From: Piscirickettsiaceae bacterium | GTDB taxonomy: Bacteria; Pseudomonadota; Gammaproteobacteria; Nitrosococcales; Methylophagaceae | Assembly: GCA_024685975.1 (NCBI GenBank) | Contig: JAIBDZ010000002.1 | Span: forward strand, 1-64,000 | Direction of reading: 5' to 3' | Length of the DNA stretch: 64,000 nucleotides | Part shown: positions 43,124 through 52,114 of the stretch, piece by piece | How positions within the stretch are numbered: position 1 is the first letter of the stretch | How the letters are laid out: every line of letters begins with the position of its first letter | Made by a program: the position numbers and the translations under genes | The notes under the pieces: model-generated | What the model saw: only the letters and a program-made list of their open reading frames with translations | What the model was told of the DNA's origin: nothing | Databases searched by the model: none

Positions 43124-43618
43124 TTATTCATTGATCATTACTCTTGTGCCTACATTGACTAAATCAAATAACATTATCACAGCGTCATTATGCATTCGCA
43201 CACAACCATGAGATAACGCTGTCCCCATCGGTAAAGCATCAGGGCAACCGTGAATATAAATATAACGTTGCATTGTATCGACGCATCCCAATCTGTTTTT
43301 ACCTATTTCAGTCCCGCTGAGCCATAAAATACGCGTCAAAATCCAATCTCTATCAGGATAACGCTCAGCTAATGCTGGTTGAAAAATCTCTCCCGTCGGC
43401 CTTCGTCCAACAAACACCGTATTCTTAGCCGCATTCTCACCTATTTTAGCTCGAATAATATGCTGGCCACGTGGTGTACAACCGCTTCCTTCTTTTTCTC
43501 CCGCCCCATTTAATGCCGTTGAGACAGCCGCATTAAAAAGGCATTCTTCTCCTCGATATAGCCAACAGTGTTGCTCGCTAATCGAAATAGTAAGACACAG
43601 CGCTTGCTCCATCGTCAT
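43124..43618 (-). CDS. L,D-transpeptidase (YkuD domain), apparently leaderless
   Basis: A single YkuD domain of 164 residues with the catalytic pattern YIHGCPD...LSHGCVRM (His and Cys in SHGCVRM). YkuD enzymes form 3-3 peptidoglycan cross-links or attach lipoproteins in the periplasm, yet no signal peptide or membrane helix is visible at the N-terminus. The start is ATG overlapping the upstream gene's stop (ATGA); an ATG two codons later does not add a signal. Location next to nagZ suggests a cell-wall or recycling role. Confidence 0.87.
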   Translation of the reverse strand: MTMEQALCLTISISEQHCWLYRGEECLFNAAVSTALNGAGEKEGSGCTPRGQHIIRAKIGENAAKNTVFVGRRPTGEIFQPALAERYPDRDWILTRILWLSGTEIGKNRLGCVDTMQRYIYIHGCPDALPMGTALSHGCVRMHNDAVIMLFDLVNVGTRVMINE

Positions 43619-44589
43619 GCAAATTGCTGCTGATAAAAGTCATAAAACCGTTTATCAACCCAATATTTAGGCTTAAATGGATTCGCACCATAAACAAAAC
43701 CAACATGACCTCCAGACTCACATAACTCCAACGTCACATGGCGCGATAATTCATCTGGTTGTGGAATCGCTTCAGTTGTCATAAAAGGATCGTTTTTACT
43801 ATGTAACAATAACGTTGGTATTTTGATGGCTTTTAAAAACTGTCTCGCACTGGCTTTCTGATAATAGTCTTCAGCACTCTCGAACCCATGCAATTTAGCA
43901 GCGAGATTATCCACTTGATAAAATGTTTTAGCATCATCAAATGCCTTTGCATCTAATGGCAATGACATCTGCCTTTGCTTTTCTGCAATTTTCTTTCTCA
44001 CAAGACTGACTAAATGTCGTTGGTAAACCTTTGAAAAACCTGTTGTTAAATGATTAGCTGTATTGCCTAAATCAAATGGAACAGACACAGCCATAGCAGC
44101 AGATAAAGGCGTATTCTCGCCTTGTTCACCCAAATATTTTAATAATGCATTGCCGCCTAAAGATACGCCAAATGCCCCTAGTTTTCGGTCTGGAAAGCGT
44201 GTTTTTAACATATCAACAAAATAGGCAATATCGGGACTATCACCCGAGTGATACCACCTTGGCAAACGGTTCGCGTGTTTACCACAAGAGCGAAAATGCA
44301 TCACAACACCTTGCCACCCCATATCATGGATCACCTGTAAAACACCTTGCACATAACCTGAATCAACCGACCCTTCCAAGCCATGGAATAACGCTATCAC
44401 AGGCCCTGTTGTTCTTTTTTCTGTCCAAGCGAGTTCAACAAAATCACCATCGGGCAATTCTAAAATTTCATCCGTCATCTCCAAACGACTACGGCGTTTA
44501 AATAAGGTCGGAAACAAGGTCTGGCTATGCCGTTCAGGCAACCAACACGCAGGTTTAAATTCACTTTGAATAATCGTGCCATGAGACAT
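43615..44589 (-). CDS. YheT-family alpha/beta hydrolase
   Basis: UPF0017/EMB8-type hydrolase. The nucleophile elbow is GVSLGGNALLKYLGE, the HFRSCG block is typical of YheT, and the late histidine is in GGHVGFV. I start at ATG 44589 (MSHGTIIQSEF, 324 residues); the longer frame adds eight residues with no better ribosome site. Substrates of the family are not well defined. It heads the minus-strand series down to tilS. Confidence 0.88.
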   Translation of the reverse strand: MSHGTIIQSEFKPACWLPERHSQTLFPTLFKRRSRLEMTDEILELPDGDFVELAWTEKRTTGPVIALFHGLEGSVDSGYVQGVLQVIHDMGWQGVVMHFRSCGKHANRLPRWYHSGDSPDIAYFVDMLKTRFPDRKLGAFGVSLGGNALLKYLGEQGENTPLSAAMAVSVPFDLGNTANHLTTGFSKVYQRHLVSLVRKKIAEKQRQMSLPLDAKAFDDAKTFYQVDNLAAKLHGFESAEDYYQKASARQFLKAIKIPTLLLHSKNDPFMTTEAIPQPDELSRHVTLELCESGGHVGFVYGANPFKPKYWVDKRFYDFYQQQFA

Positions 44590-44699
44590 AAGGCCTGATT
44601 CTACACAATCCAACTCATCCGATCACCTCCTCATCAATACTCGCCGTTGCCCAAAAGCGGACTTAGTTGATAAGATTCAAATACATCACAGGAGTCGCG

Positions 44700-45056
44700 A
44701 TGAATAAACATGAAAAAATAAATTACCTCGAATTCCCAGCGAACAATATTCCTGCGACAAAAACCTTTTTTGAAACGGTTTTCAATTGGGCTTTCGAAGA
44801 CTTTGGACCAGACTATACCGCCTTTTCAAATCAAGGACTTGACGGCGGTTTTTTTACTTCAAACTTAAGCTCTACGACTCAAAATGGCGCAGCATTAACT
44901 ATTTTTTACAGTAAAGATATACACTCGACACAAAGTAAGATAGAACAAGCCGGCGGCATTATTACCCAAACTATTTTTGCTTTCCCTGGTGGACAACGAT
45001 TCCACTTTACTGAACCCAGCGGTAATGAATTTGCCGTATGGTCTGACATCCTCTAA
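44700..45056 (+). CDS. VOC (glyoxalase-fold) family protein
   Basis: 118 residues with a single vicinal-oxygen-chelate domain: YLEFPANNIPATKTFFETVF at the N-terminus and FTEPSGNEFAVWS at the C-terminus. The start ATG 44700 is preceded by CAGGAG at the right distance; the frame upstream is open but lacks a ribosome site. Most similar in layout to small lyase/antibiotic-resistance-type or stress VOC proteins of unknown substrate. Not glyoxalase I: the metal ligand set is incomplete as far as I can see. Confidence 0.82.
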   Translation: MNKHEKINYLEFPANNIPATKTFFETVFNWAFEDFGPDYTAFSNQGLDGGFFTSNLSSTTQNGAALTIFYSKDIHSTQSKIEQAGGIITQTIFAFPGGQRFHFTEPSGNEFAVWSDIL

Positions 45057-45071
45057 TACAAGGTTTGCAAC

Positions 45072-45467
45072 ATGAAAACACGCTTCGCTTTTGCCTGCTT
45101 AATGCTAATACCAACCCTCTCTTATGCCAATGATGTCAGCATTCTCGGTGCCGCTATATACCACCAAAGTCAAAATACCTATTTTGTTAACGTTAAATTA
45201 CAACACCAAGATACCGGTTGGGATCATTATGCCGATGAATGGCGGCTTGTTGATGAAAAAGGGACTGTTGTAGCTCGGCGCGTTTTAATGCATCCCCATG
45301 TTGAAGAGCAACCCTTTGCCCGAGGCCAAGGTAATATTCAAATCGATGATGACATTGCGACCTTATATATCGAAGCACATGATACGGTCCATGGTTGGTC
45401 ACCTGACCGTTTAAAAGTTGACCTCACCAAAATGCAAGGAGGTAAGTTATTTATCACTGCACCGTAA
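45072..45467 (+). CDS. Small secreted protein of unknown function
   Basis: 131 residues beginning with a clear signal peptide (MKTRFAFACLMLIPTLSYA, cut before NDVS). The mature part reads as a beta-rich domain with a central DHYADEWRLVDEKGTVVARR and repeated histidines (MHPHVEEQPF, AHDTVHGW), which could bind metal. I do not recognise the family with certainty. It lies 15 nt after the VOC gene on the same strand and is probably co-transcribed. Confidence 0.8.
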   Translation: MKTRFAFACLMLIPTLSYANDVSILGAAIYHQSQNTYFVNVKLQHQDTGWDHYADEWRLVDEKGTVVARRVLMHPHVEEQPFARGQGNIQIDDDIATLYIEAHDTVHGWSPDRLKVDLTKMQGGKLFITAP

Positions 45468-45544
45468 ACAGGAAACCGATCGACAGTATTACAGTCTATT
45501 TAAATAATTAACGTTTATTCATCGCACTCCTACAGAGGTCTCTC

Positions 45545-46315
45545 ATGAAACAATATCTCTTTGCTTCCTTACTTATCCTTCCATTAACACTCCATGCCGC
45601 ACCCGAATTAAAAGGTAATCCTGAAGACTTACGCGGTTTTCTCCATCCCCGAGAAAACATTATCAATATCAGTGCTGAAGCAGAAGAAACCGCTTACTCT
45701 GATGAGGCGATTATTAACGTGCTAGTCACTACAGAAGAGAAAACTTTATCCCAAGCCATAAAAAGCAATACTGTGTTACGAGATAAAATCAAACAAACTT
45801 TGATTTCAAAAGGGATCCCAACAGATAAAATCAATAATTCGAATTTTTCATCATCATCTGAATATGGTTGGTTTGGAGATGAACCTGACAGTTATAAAAT
45901 CATGAACCGCATGGCCATCGAAATAAGTGCCGAAAGCCAATTACAAACTATCGCCACGCTGGCCGATGAATATGATGAAGTCAAATTATCAGCCACAAGC
46001 TTTAAACACAGCAAAAAAGAGGCGTTCACTCAAAAAGTAAAACAAAAAGCACTCGACAAAGTGATGGCCAAAAAAGCCTATTATGAACAAGCGCTTGGCA
46101 TCACATTAATACCCGTTTCATTTAATGAATCCAATATTCGCCACCAAGCCACAGCCGGTGCCAATGTCTTAGGCCGTGCGGTGATGGTCGAAGCAGAGCT
46201 CGACCGTTCATATAGTAAAAAAGCCAGTGCTGCACCTATTCCTAAAGCGACCAATAACTCCTTTGATGAAATCAAATATCGCGGCAGTATCACGGTACAG
46301 TTTAAAGTGAAATAA
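45545..46315 (+). CDS. SIMPL (DUF541) domain periplasmic protein
   Basis: 256 residues with a signal peptide (1-19, LILPLTLHAAP) and a SIMPL/DUF541 domain running from about 40 to the end. The opening beta strand (INISAEAEETAYSDEAIINV) and the helix with QKALDKVMAKKAYYEQALG are typical. The family (YggE/BP26) is periplasmic or membrane-associated and linked to oxidative stress, with no defined reaction. A GAGG Shine-Dalgarno precedes the ATG. It ends 23 nt before the convergent RimK fusion. Confidence 0.88.
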   Translation: MKQYLFASLLILPLTLHAAPELKGNPEDLRGFLHPRENIINISAEAEETAYSDEAIINVLVTTEEKTLSQAIKSNTVLRDKIKQTLISKGIPTDKINNSNFSSSSEYGWFGDEPDSYKIMNRMAIEISAESQLQTIATLADEYDEVKLSATSFKHSKKEAFTQKVKQKALDKVMAKKAYYEQALGITLIPVSFNESNIRHQATAGANVLGRAVMVEAELDRSYSKKASAAPIPKATNNSFDEIKYRGSITVQFKVK

Positions 46316-46338
46316 GCAAAGTGCGAGTTGAGGCGTGA

Positions 46339-47730
46339 TTATTGGACTAAGTCACGCTTCCATCGTAATTTTTTCTCAATTGAAGAAATAATCATGCCGG
46401 CAATATCTTTACCCGTCGCCGTTTCAATACCTTCTAATCCAGGCGATGAATTCACCTCTAGCAATAACGGTCCATTCTTAGAACGAATAATATCTACCCC
46501 AGCGACTTTTAATCCTAATATTTTTGAAGCTTTGACCGCCAGTATCCGTTCTTCAGGTGTAATTTTAACAATAGATGCTGTACCACCTTGATGAATATTT
46601 GCTCTAAATTCACCCGGCGCTGCCGTGCGTTCAATCGATGCCACTACTTTGCCATCAATCACAAAACACCGTAGATCTTTGCCATCAGCTTCTTTAATAA
46701 ATTGCTGAACCAATAAGTTAGCTCGTAAAGACTTAAAGGCGTTAATCACACTTTCAGCCGCTTTTTTCGTTTCAGCTAATACCACGCCGCGGCCTTGTGT
46801 GCCCTCCAACAATTTCACAATTAATGGCACACCACCGACCATTTCAATCAAATCATGGGTATCCATCGGTGAATTGGCAAAACCGGTTGTTGGGATCTTA
46901 ATGCCGCCTTTTAACATCAATTGCAAAGAGAATAATTTGTCACGCGATTGTGAAATGGCCGCCGAAGAGTTAGTGGTATAAATACCCATGCTTTCAAATT
47001 GACGTGCTAATGCCGTTCCATAGAAAGTCACACTCGGTCTGATACGCGTAATCACAGCATCTAGATCATTTAATAATCTGCCACCACGGTAATGCACTTC
47101 AGGATCTTGAGCATCGAGTTTCATATAACATTGCTTAATGTTTAAAAACATAATTTCATGGCCGCGTTCTTCCGCGGCTTCTAATAAACGTTGATTGCTA
47201 TACAGCTCCTCATTACTGGCTAACAGACCAATTTTAAGACCCGTTTTTTTATTTTCTGTCGGGCCATAATGTTGCGACAAGGTATCCTCTGTCACATCGC
47301 CAGTTGTGCAAGATAAAGCGGGGTCAACCATCAAGCGACTCACCATCGCTTCTCGGCCCAATAGCATTCTAAACCCCATCGAATCCCGATTAGCCAGTGT
47401 TAACTCTATATCCCAAATATCCTCGCCCAATTTAATCGCAGCACTAATTACATAACGTGTCTCAGCAATACCAGTTGAGCTTTTCACGCGTCGTTTGTCT
47501 ACAACAGGACGCTCACAACGAATCACAATTCGGCGGTTATCTTGTACAGGATGAATTTCAAAACTCACCCATGCCAAGCCTTCTCGACGAAAAGGTTGAA
47601 TATTAAAGGCATGAATTGAGGATGTCTTCGCGCCTGAGTCAACACGCGCTTTAATCGCTGGAATGCCCAATTCTGGAAAAGCACACCACTCTTCGCTACC
47701 AACGATGACTTTCGTATTATTTTCACTCAT
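46339..47730 (-). CDS. Fusion of RimB-like retropepsin domain and RimK-type glutamate ligase
   Basis: 463 residues. Residues about 5-145 are an ATP-dependent-zinc-protease/RimB-like retropepsin domain with the aspartyl motif [10 protein letters not shown] (D31). Residues about 165-455 are a RimK-type ATP-grasp ligase: [37 protein letters not shown] and [14 protein letters not shown]. RimK adds glutamates to ribosomal protein S6, and RimB proteolyses glutamylated S6 in pseudomonads, so both activities may reside in one chain here. No rimA/rimC neighbour is visible. Confidence 0.9.
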   Translation of the reverse strand: MSENNTKVIVGSEEWCAFPELGIPAIKARVDSGAKTSSIHAFNIQPFRREGLAWVSFEIHPVQDNRRIVIRCERPVVDKRRVKSSTGIAETRYVISAAIKLGEDIWDIELTLANRDSMGFRMLLGREAMVSRLMVDPALSCTTGDVTEDTLSQHYGPTENKKTGLKIGLLASNEELYSNQRLLEAAEERGHEIMFLNIKQCYMKLDAQDPEVHYRGGRLLNDLDAVITRIRPSVTFYGTALARQFESMGIYTTNSSAAISQSRDKLFSLQLMLKGGIKIPTTGFANSPMDTHDLIEMVGGVPLIVKLLEGTQGRGVVLAETKKAAESVINAFKSLRANLLVQQFIKEADGKDLRCFVIDGKVVASIERTAAPGEFRANIHQGGTASIVKITPEERILAVKASKILGLKVAGVDIIRSKNGPLLLEVNSSPGLEGIETATGKDIAGMIISSIEKKLRWKRDLVQ

Positions 47731-47866
47731 TCAATTCAACTCTAACAATTAAAAAGGGCTATTACTCATAAAGCCAAAGTGCCATAAAATCAGACACAAA
47801 GGCGAAATTATGCACTGAATTTTATGAAAATAATATGACTTTTTCAGTACAGATATCATCCATACT

Positions 47867-47906
47867 AAAAAGCCTGCAGAATCACTAAAGAAGTGATTCT
47901 GCAGGC
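47867..47906 (-). terminator. Rho-independent terminator of the MetX-family gene
   Basis: Perfect 15-bp stem GCCTGCAGAATCACT (47872-47886) / AGTGATTCTGCAGGC (47892-47906) with a 5-nt loop. On the minus strand it is followed by a U5 run (A-run 47867-47871) 26 nt after the stop codon of the gene at 47933. Confidence 0.9.
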
Positions 47907-47932
47907 ATCATTTTAACGATGGGTTTTATGCC

Positions 47933-48985
47933 TTATGCGGGTATCGCTAATAAGGTTTTTAATTGATTATCAATATGGGCAAAATCTTGAGGGAAAACGC
48001 CAAACATCGCAAAATGTCCCCATGTTGAAGGGATCGGTTTATGTTCACAACGCGCCATCATGTTTGAATCCTGACGACACTCATCATTGGTAAACATCAT
48101 GTCTTGTTCAAACGGCATATTGTGTACAACAGCTTTAATCCGCCCTAATGCAGCGGCTAAGTCGCCATCAGCATGTTTTGACACATCAGCATGTTGCCAT
48201 TTATCCAACATCACCACTAAGGCATTAGGATCCATCGGTCTAAACCACGCTTTCCAAAAATCTACTAAGAAAGATTCCAATGTCTCAAAGCCGGCCTCAC
48301 GCCAATGTTCTTTTGCATAAAATTCACGGCTCACACCAATGGAAGCAAATAACACCGCTAAATGACACAACGCCTGATCTAAATCTTCACAACAATCATA
48401 GTGACCATCATTAAAATTCACCGCTGTACGTAAAGCGCCAATCAATCCTTCGACCATAATGGCATTGTGGTCGGATGTTTTTGCTGTGCCGCCGATCGGC
48501 GCTGCACGTTTCACCATATCAGGATAACGCACCGCCCATTCATAGGTCTGTTGCGCGCCCATCGACCAACCTAAAACCAACTGGATCTCTGTAATACCAA
48601 ATTGCTCTGTTAATAAAGCGTGCTGGGCACGGACATCATCACCAATCGTCACTTGAGGGAAATTCCCCATTGAAATCGATGCATCTTCCGTATTATGCGG
48701 TGAGGTTGAAACACCATTACCAATTTGATTGGGAAAAATAATGAAATATTGCGTTGGATCTAATGCTTTTCCTTCTCCCACATAGGCTTCTAAACTTTTA
48801 CTCGTTCCAGAAAACATATGAGGAAACAAAATGACGTTATCTTTAGCTTCATTCAACGTTCCATGTGTTGAGTAAGCAATACGTAAGTCTGCAATAGTAT
48901 CTCCACTTTCTAAAGCAAAATCTTTTAGTTCAAAAAACGAGTATGGTCCTTGATTTTCCTGTGAATAATAGTCGTTACTGATCAT
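47933..48985 (-). CDS. MetX-family alpha/beta hydrolase (homoserine acetyltransferase-like)
   Basis: 350 residues, alpha/beta hydrolase of the homoserine O-acyltransferase family, with nucleophile elbow GWSMGAQQ in place of the usual GGSMGG and a late histidine in STWGHFAMFG. The acyl-acceptor block FPNQIGNGVSTSPHN is family-like. Start ATG 48985 sits 5 nt after GGAAGG; the GTG two codons earlier overlaps that site. It stands alone with its own promoter and terminator. The altered elbow makes a true methionine-biosynthetic role uncertain. Confidence 0.85.
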   Translation of the reverse strand: MISNDYYSQENQGPYSFFELKDFALESGDTIADLRIAYSTHGTLNEAKDNVILFPHMFSGTSKSLEAYVGEGKALDPTQYFIIFPNQIGNGVSTSPHNTEDASISMGNFPQVTIGDDVRAQHALLTEQFGITEIQLVLGWSMGAQQTYEWAVRYPDMVKRAAPIGGTAKTSDHNAIMVEGLIGALRTAVNFNDGHYDCCEDLDQALCHLAVLFASIGVSREFYAKEHWREAGFETLESFLVDFWKAWFRPMDPNALVVMLDKWQHADVSKHADGDLAAALGRIKAVVHNMPFEQDMMFTNDECRQDSNMMARCEHKPIPSTWGHFAMFGVFPQDFAHIDNQLKTLLAIPA

Positions 48986-49087
48986 AAACACCTTCCATTT
49001 AATAATTAATTTGGTTTGTCTTGTTGTCGCTGATTTACTCTCTTAATGGAGTTGATTGAGATAAGATCCCAATAAATCAAGCAGTTG

Positions 49088-49117
49088 ATAGTAGAACGAA
49101 CTGAAATTTACTGTCAA
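49088..49117 (-). promoter_or_regulatory. Candidate promoter of the MetX-family gene
   Basis: On the minus strand TTGACA (49112-49117) and TACTAT (49088-49093) are 18 nt apart, placing the start about 95 nt before the ATG. The long inverted repeat 49117-49156 begins at the -35. Confidence 0.55.
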
Positions 49118-49156
49118 ATGTGTCTTTTCAACTACCAGCATGGCAAAAGACACATT
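49117..49156. repeat. 12-bp perfect inverted repeat in divergent intergenic region
   Basis: AATGTGTCTTTT (49117-49128) and AAAAGACACATT (49145-49156) are exact reverse complements separated by 16 nt. It lies midway between the MetX-family gene and the TonB receptor gene. It may be a paired regulator site upstream of the -35 at 49112-49117 or an RNA hairpin; no strong U-run follows on either strand. Confidence 0.75.
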
Positions 49157-49283
49157 TTCATCATTTTAAGCACTTTATACTTTCCCATTGTTTCTGACAC
49201 CGCAATAATTGCAATGATTTCTTCTTGTTACAACCGTAATCAGTGTCAATCGTATTTAACCCTTTTATATAAAGTTACTTTTG

Positions 49284-51227
49284 ATGAAAAATAATATCCT
49301 GCCAACTCTCCTTACGTATAGCTCTCTTCTTGTCTTATCAAATGCCTTCCTCGTCAATCCGGTTTATGCCGAAAAAACCTCCCAAGATATAGAAAACTTA
49401 AATAACCTTGTCGTCACAGCAGGACGCCGTGAACAAAATATTGCCGATGTACAAGCCAGTATTGAAGTCATTACAGCAGAAGACATTAAAAAATTTAGCG
49501 GCGCATCGGCAACGGAAGTGTTACGACATGCAGTCGGCGTTAATGCTCAATCTTCAGGGGCTAATTCCACTATTTCCGTTCGAGGCCAAGTCCCTAATGC
49601 TGGCTCTGCTGTTCTCATTTTATTCGATGGCCTGCCTAGAACGGCCAAGTTCGGTATCGCTAATCTCAATAACTTCCCTGTTGAAGATATTGAACGGATA
49701 GAAGTCATCCGCGGCCCTATGTCAGCACTTTATGGTGCTAATGCTTCAGCAGGCGTAATTAACATCATTACCAAAAAGGCTGGTGAAGGCGCAGCCTTAT
49801 CAGTGAAAACCACTGTAGGTTCAGCCATAAGTGATGATGGTAATGGTCGTGAAACAACTGCATTCGCCGCCAGTATGAATATGAAAACAGGCAATGTTGG
49901 TCATCGCTTTTCTGTTGATCTCCGTGATGCTAACGCGTTTCAGTTTGATGATACCGCTGTCGTTGATGATCTGACAGGAATAGAACATTATTCTCTAACC
50001 TACTCCGGACTTGCTGACTTGAATAGCATCGGTCGTTTACGCTGGACATTAGAAGGTCATCGACAAGATGATCGTGCCGATGGACAAACGACTACCGGCA
50101 CTGAGTTCGAACGGTTTGAAGAAGAAGATCGTTATTTTGGATCATTGGTTTATGACAACGATCTCGGCCCAGGTATTTTAAAATTAGAAACGTCTTATGG
50201 TTATTCTGATGGCTCAGTCAATCGTAGTTTCCCAGGACCGGATGAAACAACCCAATACGATCAATATTATTTCCAAGGTAATTATTTTCTGCCATTCAAT
50301 GACCATAGCTTCGTCTTTGGTGCAGGTATGCAACGAGATGAAATTGATGTCTCTACATTAAGTGAAGAAGGAAAAGAAACCAATCGTTTTGCGTATTTAC
50401 AAGATGATTGGAGCATTAACGATGACATCAAAATTGTCGCCGGACTTCGTGCTGATAAATTTGACTCCTTCGGTACACAGGTCGTGCCTCGCCTTTCTAT
50501 CGGTTCACAAGGTGATGGATTCACATGGCGTGCTGGATATGGCGAAGCCTTCCGCGCTCCAAGCGTGCTAGAGCAATATTCTCGTTTTACCCGTGGTCGG
50601 TTCTTAATTCAAGGATCATCCGATCTTGATGCAGAAGAAACAGAAACATGGGAAGCATCTATCGGTTGGCGCGGCGAACGTGGCAATATTGAACTTATCT
50701 ATCATGATTCAAAAATTGACAACCTGATTGCAGCGACCTCAACCGGCGCTGTCTCAGGTGGACTCTTTGTCGTTGAATATCAAAATATTAATGAAGCCGA
50801 TATCTCTGGTATTGAATTGGTCGGTGAACTACAGATCACGCCAAACTTAACTTTTAATGGTTCCTATGAATACCTCGATGCCATTGATGCAGAAACTGAT
50901 GCGCGTCTACAAGGGCGTGCACGCAATGCGTATAAAGTGAGCCTCGCTTGGCACAGAGGACCATGGCAAGTGGTCACCAGAGCGCGTCATTTAAATGGCA
51001 TCTGGGGCATTGACCCTGTGACACGAAGCGACCCGTTTGCAAGCCGTTATACCGTTGCCGACTTGCAAGTCAATCATCAGTTTACTCCAGCCTTATCAGC
51101 TGCAATCGGTATTGATAACTTATTTGATCAACAAACCCCGGTTAACTGGTCTAGTACCGGTTCAATTGAAGATCCAGCTGGTCGTTATGGTTACCTCACT
51201 TTCACTTATACAATGGGACAGCACTAA
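49284..51227 (+). CDS. TonB-dependent outer-membrane receptor, haem/siderophore type
   Basis: 647 residues from ATG 49284 (a TTG one codon earlier is unlikely). Signal peptide of about 29 residues, plug domain about 45-155 (NNLVVTAGRREQN, IERIEVIRGPMSALYGANA, GVINIITKK), then a 22-strand barrel containing the FRAP motif (GEAFRAPSVLEQYSRF) seen in haem receptors. It imports a bulky metal ligand using TonB energy. Downstream genes, HemS-like and HmuT-like, point to haem. No TonB/ExbBD lies in the window, and I see only a poor Fur-box candidate upstream. Confidence 0.9.
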   Translation: MKNNILPTLLTYSSLLVLSNAFLVNPVYAEKTSQDIENLNNLVVTAGRREQNIADVQASIEVITAEDIKKFSGASATEVLRHAVGVNAQSSGANSTISVRGQVPNAGSAVLILFDGLPRTAKFGIANLNNFPVEDIERIEVIRGPMSALYGANASAGVINIITKKAGEGAALSVKTTVGSAISDDGNGRETTAFAASMNMKTGNVGHRFSVDLRDANAFQFDDTAVVDDLTGIEHYSLTYSGLADLNSIGRLRWTLEGHRQDDRADGQTTTGTEFERFEEEDRYFGSLVYDNDLGPGILKLETSYGYSDGSVNRSFPGPDETTQYDQYYFQGNYFLPFNDHSFVFGAGMQRDEIDVSTLSEEGKETNRFAYLQDDWSINDDIKIVAGLRADKFDSFGTQVVPRLSIGSQGDGFTWRAGYGEAFRAPSVLEQYSRFTRGRFLIQGSSDLDAEETETWEASIGWRGERGNIELIYHDSKIDNLIAATSTGAVSGGLFVVEYQNINEADISGIELVGELQITPNLTFNGSYEYLDAIDAETDARLQGRARNAYKVSLAWHRGPWQVVTRARHLNGIWGIDPVTRSDPFASRYTVADLQVNHQFTPALSAAIGIDNLFDQQTPVNWSSTGSIEDPAGRYGYLTFTYTMGQH

Positions 51228-52114
51228 TGAATGAACAATATAATAGGCAAGAGCCTGCCGAACATTTATCTCGTTTAGCCGATCCGGAATTGCTGCTCAC
51301 TGATTTACGCGCACTTTATGCTCAAGATCATCATATTCATCCACCAGAAGCCGCACAACGACTCGGCGTGCCTGAATCAGCTCTAGTCGCCTGTCATATT
51401 GGTAAGGGCGCCATACGGCTGAAACCTGATATGTCTCTCTTGCTCAAACCCATTGCTGATTGGGATACCGTTTTATGTGCGTTTTCAAACACAGTTGGGC
51501 ATTTAATGCCCTTAGATACTATCCAGATGGCGCAACAAAATGAGCATATTCAATTATCTGGCTCAATGATGGAAGCAACCATCAATAATACGGCAATAAA
51601 AGATACCTACCTTTTTATTGATAATGACAAAGGGCACGGCATCACACGGAGCATTCAGTTTTTTGATGCGACAGGGCATGCAATTCTTAAAGTTTTTTTA
51701 TTACATAAATCGAGTTTTGCCCATGCTGAACCCTATCTGCACACTTGCATGAGTGATGACCAGACATTAACCGTTTCTTGCTTGCCAGATATTAGCGGTG
51801 GTCCTGAGTTAACATTTAAAGCAGCCAACGAAGATAACCAAAATACGATCAAAAATATTATTGATACCGAGTTGCAAACGCCTGGACATTTTGAGCTGCA
51901 ATTATTGGCTAAACACGCCTCCATCAGTTGGTCAGGCAAGCTCAATAATCTACGTGCTGATGACACCATGTTTCATTGCCATGAAAAACAACTGCGAGCT
52001 CATTTTCATTATGCGGCAATACACTCAACCAGCCGTTCGCATACTGGTGCCTTAATTCTTAATGATGCTGAAAACAGCTTATTACAAATTGATAGAAAAA
52101 ATGAACATGCATAA
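51227..52114 (+). CDS. HemS/HmuS-like haem-handling protein
   Basis: 295 residues, cytoplasmic, related to the HemS/HmuS/ChuS group that binds or degrades imported haem. The N-terminal region ADPELLLTDLRALYAQDHHIHPPEAAQRLGVPESALVA matches the opening of the family, and a second repeat begins around residue 180. It is shorter than usual (about 340-350). Its ATG shares a base with the receptor stop (TAATG), so translation is coupled. Confidence 0.78.
   Translation: MNEQYNRQEPAEHLSRLADPELLLTDLRALYAQDHHIHPPEAAQRLGVPESALVACHIGKGAIRLKPDMSLLLKPIADWDTVLCAFSNTVGHLMPLDTIQMAQQNEHIQLSGSMMEATINNTAIKDTYLFIDNDKGHGITRSIQFFDATGHAILKVFLLHKSSFAHAEPYLHTCMSDDQTLTVSCLPDISGGPELTFKAANEDNQNTIKNIIDTELQTPGHFELQLLAKHASISWSGKLNNLRADDTMFHCHEKQLRAHFHYAAIHSTSRSHTGALILNDAENSLLQIDRKNEHA

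Noticed and set aside
44145-44501. 118-residue frame antisense to the YheT-like gene
   Set aside because: The opposite strand encodes the conserved GVSLGGNA nucleophile elbow; this frame has no recognisable domain or ribosome site.
49204-49221. Fur-box-like AATAAT-TGCAAT-GATTTC upstream of the TonB receptor
   Set aside because: Only about 11 of 18 positions match three GATAAT units, too weak to claim iron regulation.
48986-49283. Cobalamin riboswitch upstream of the TonB receptor
   Set aside because: The receptor resembles BtuB in size, but no B12-box-like sequence is present and the adjacent genes are of haem type.
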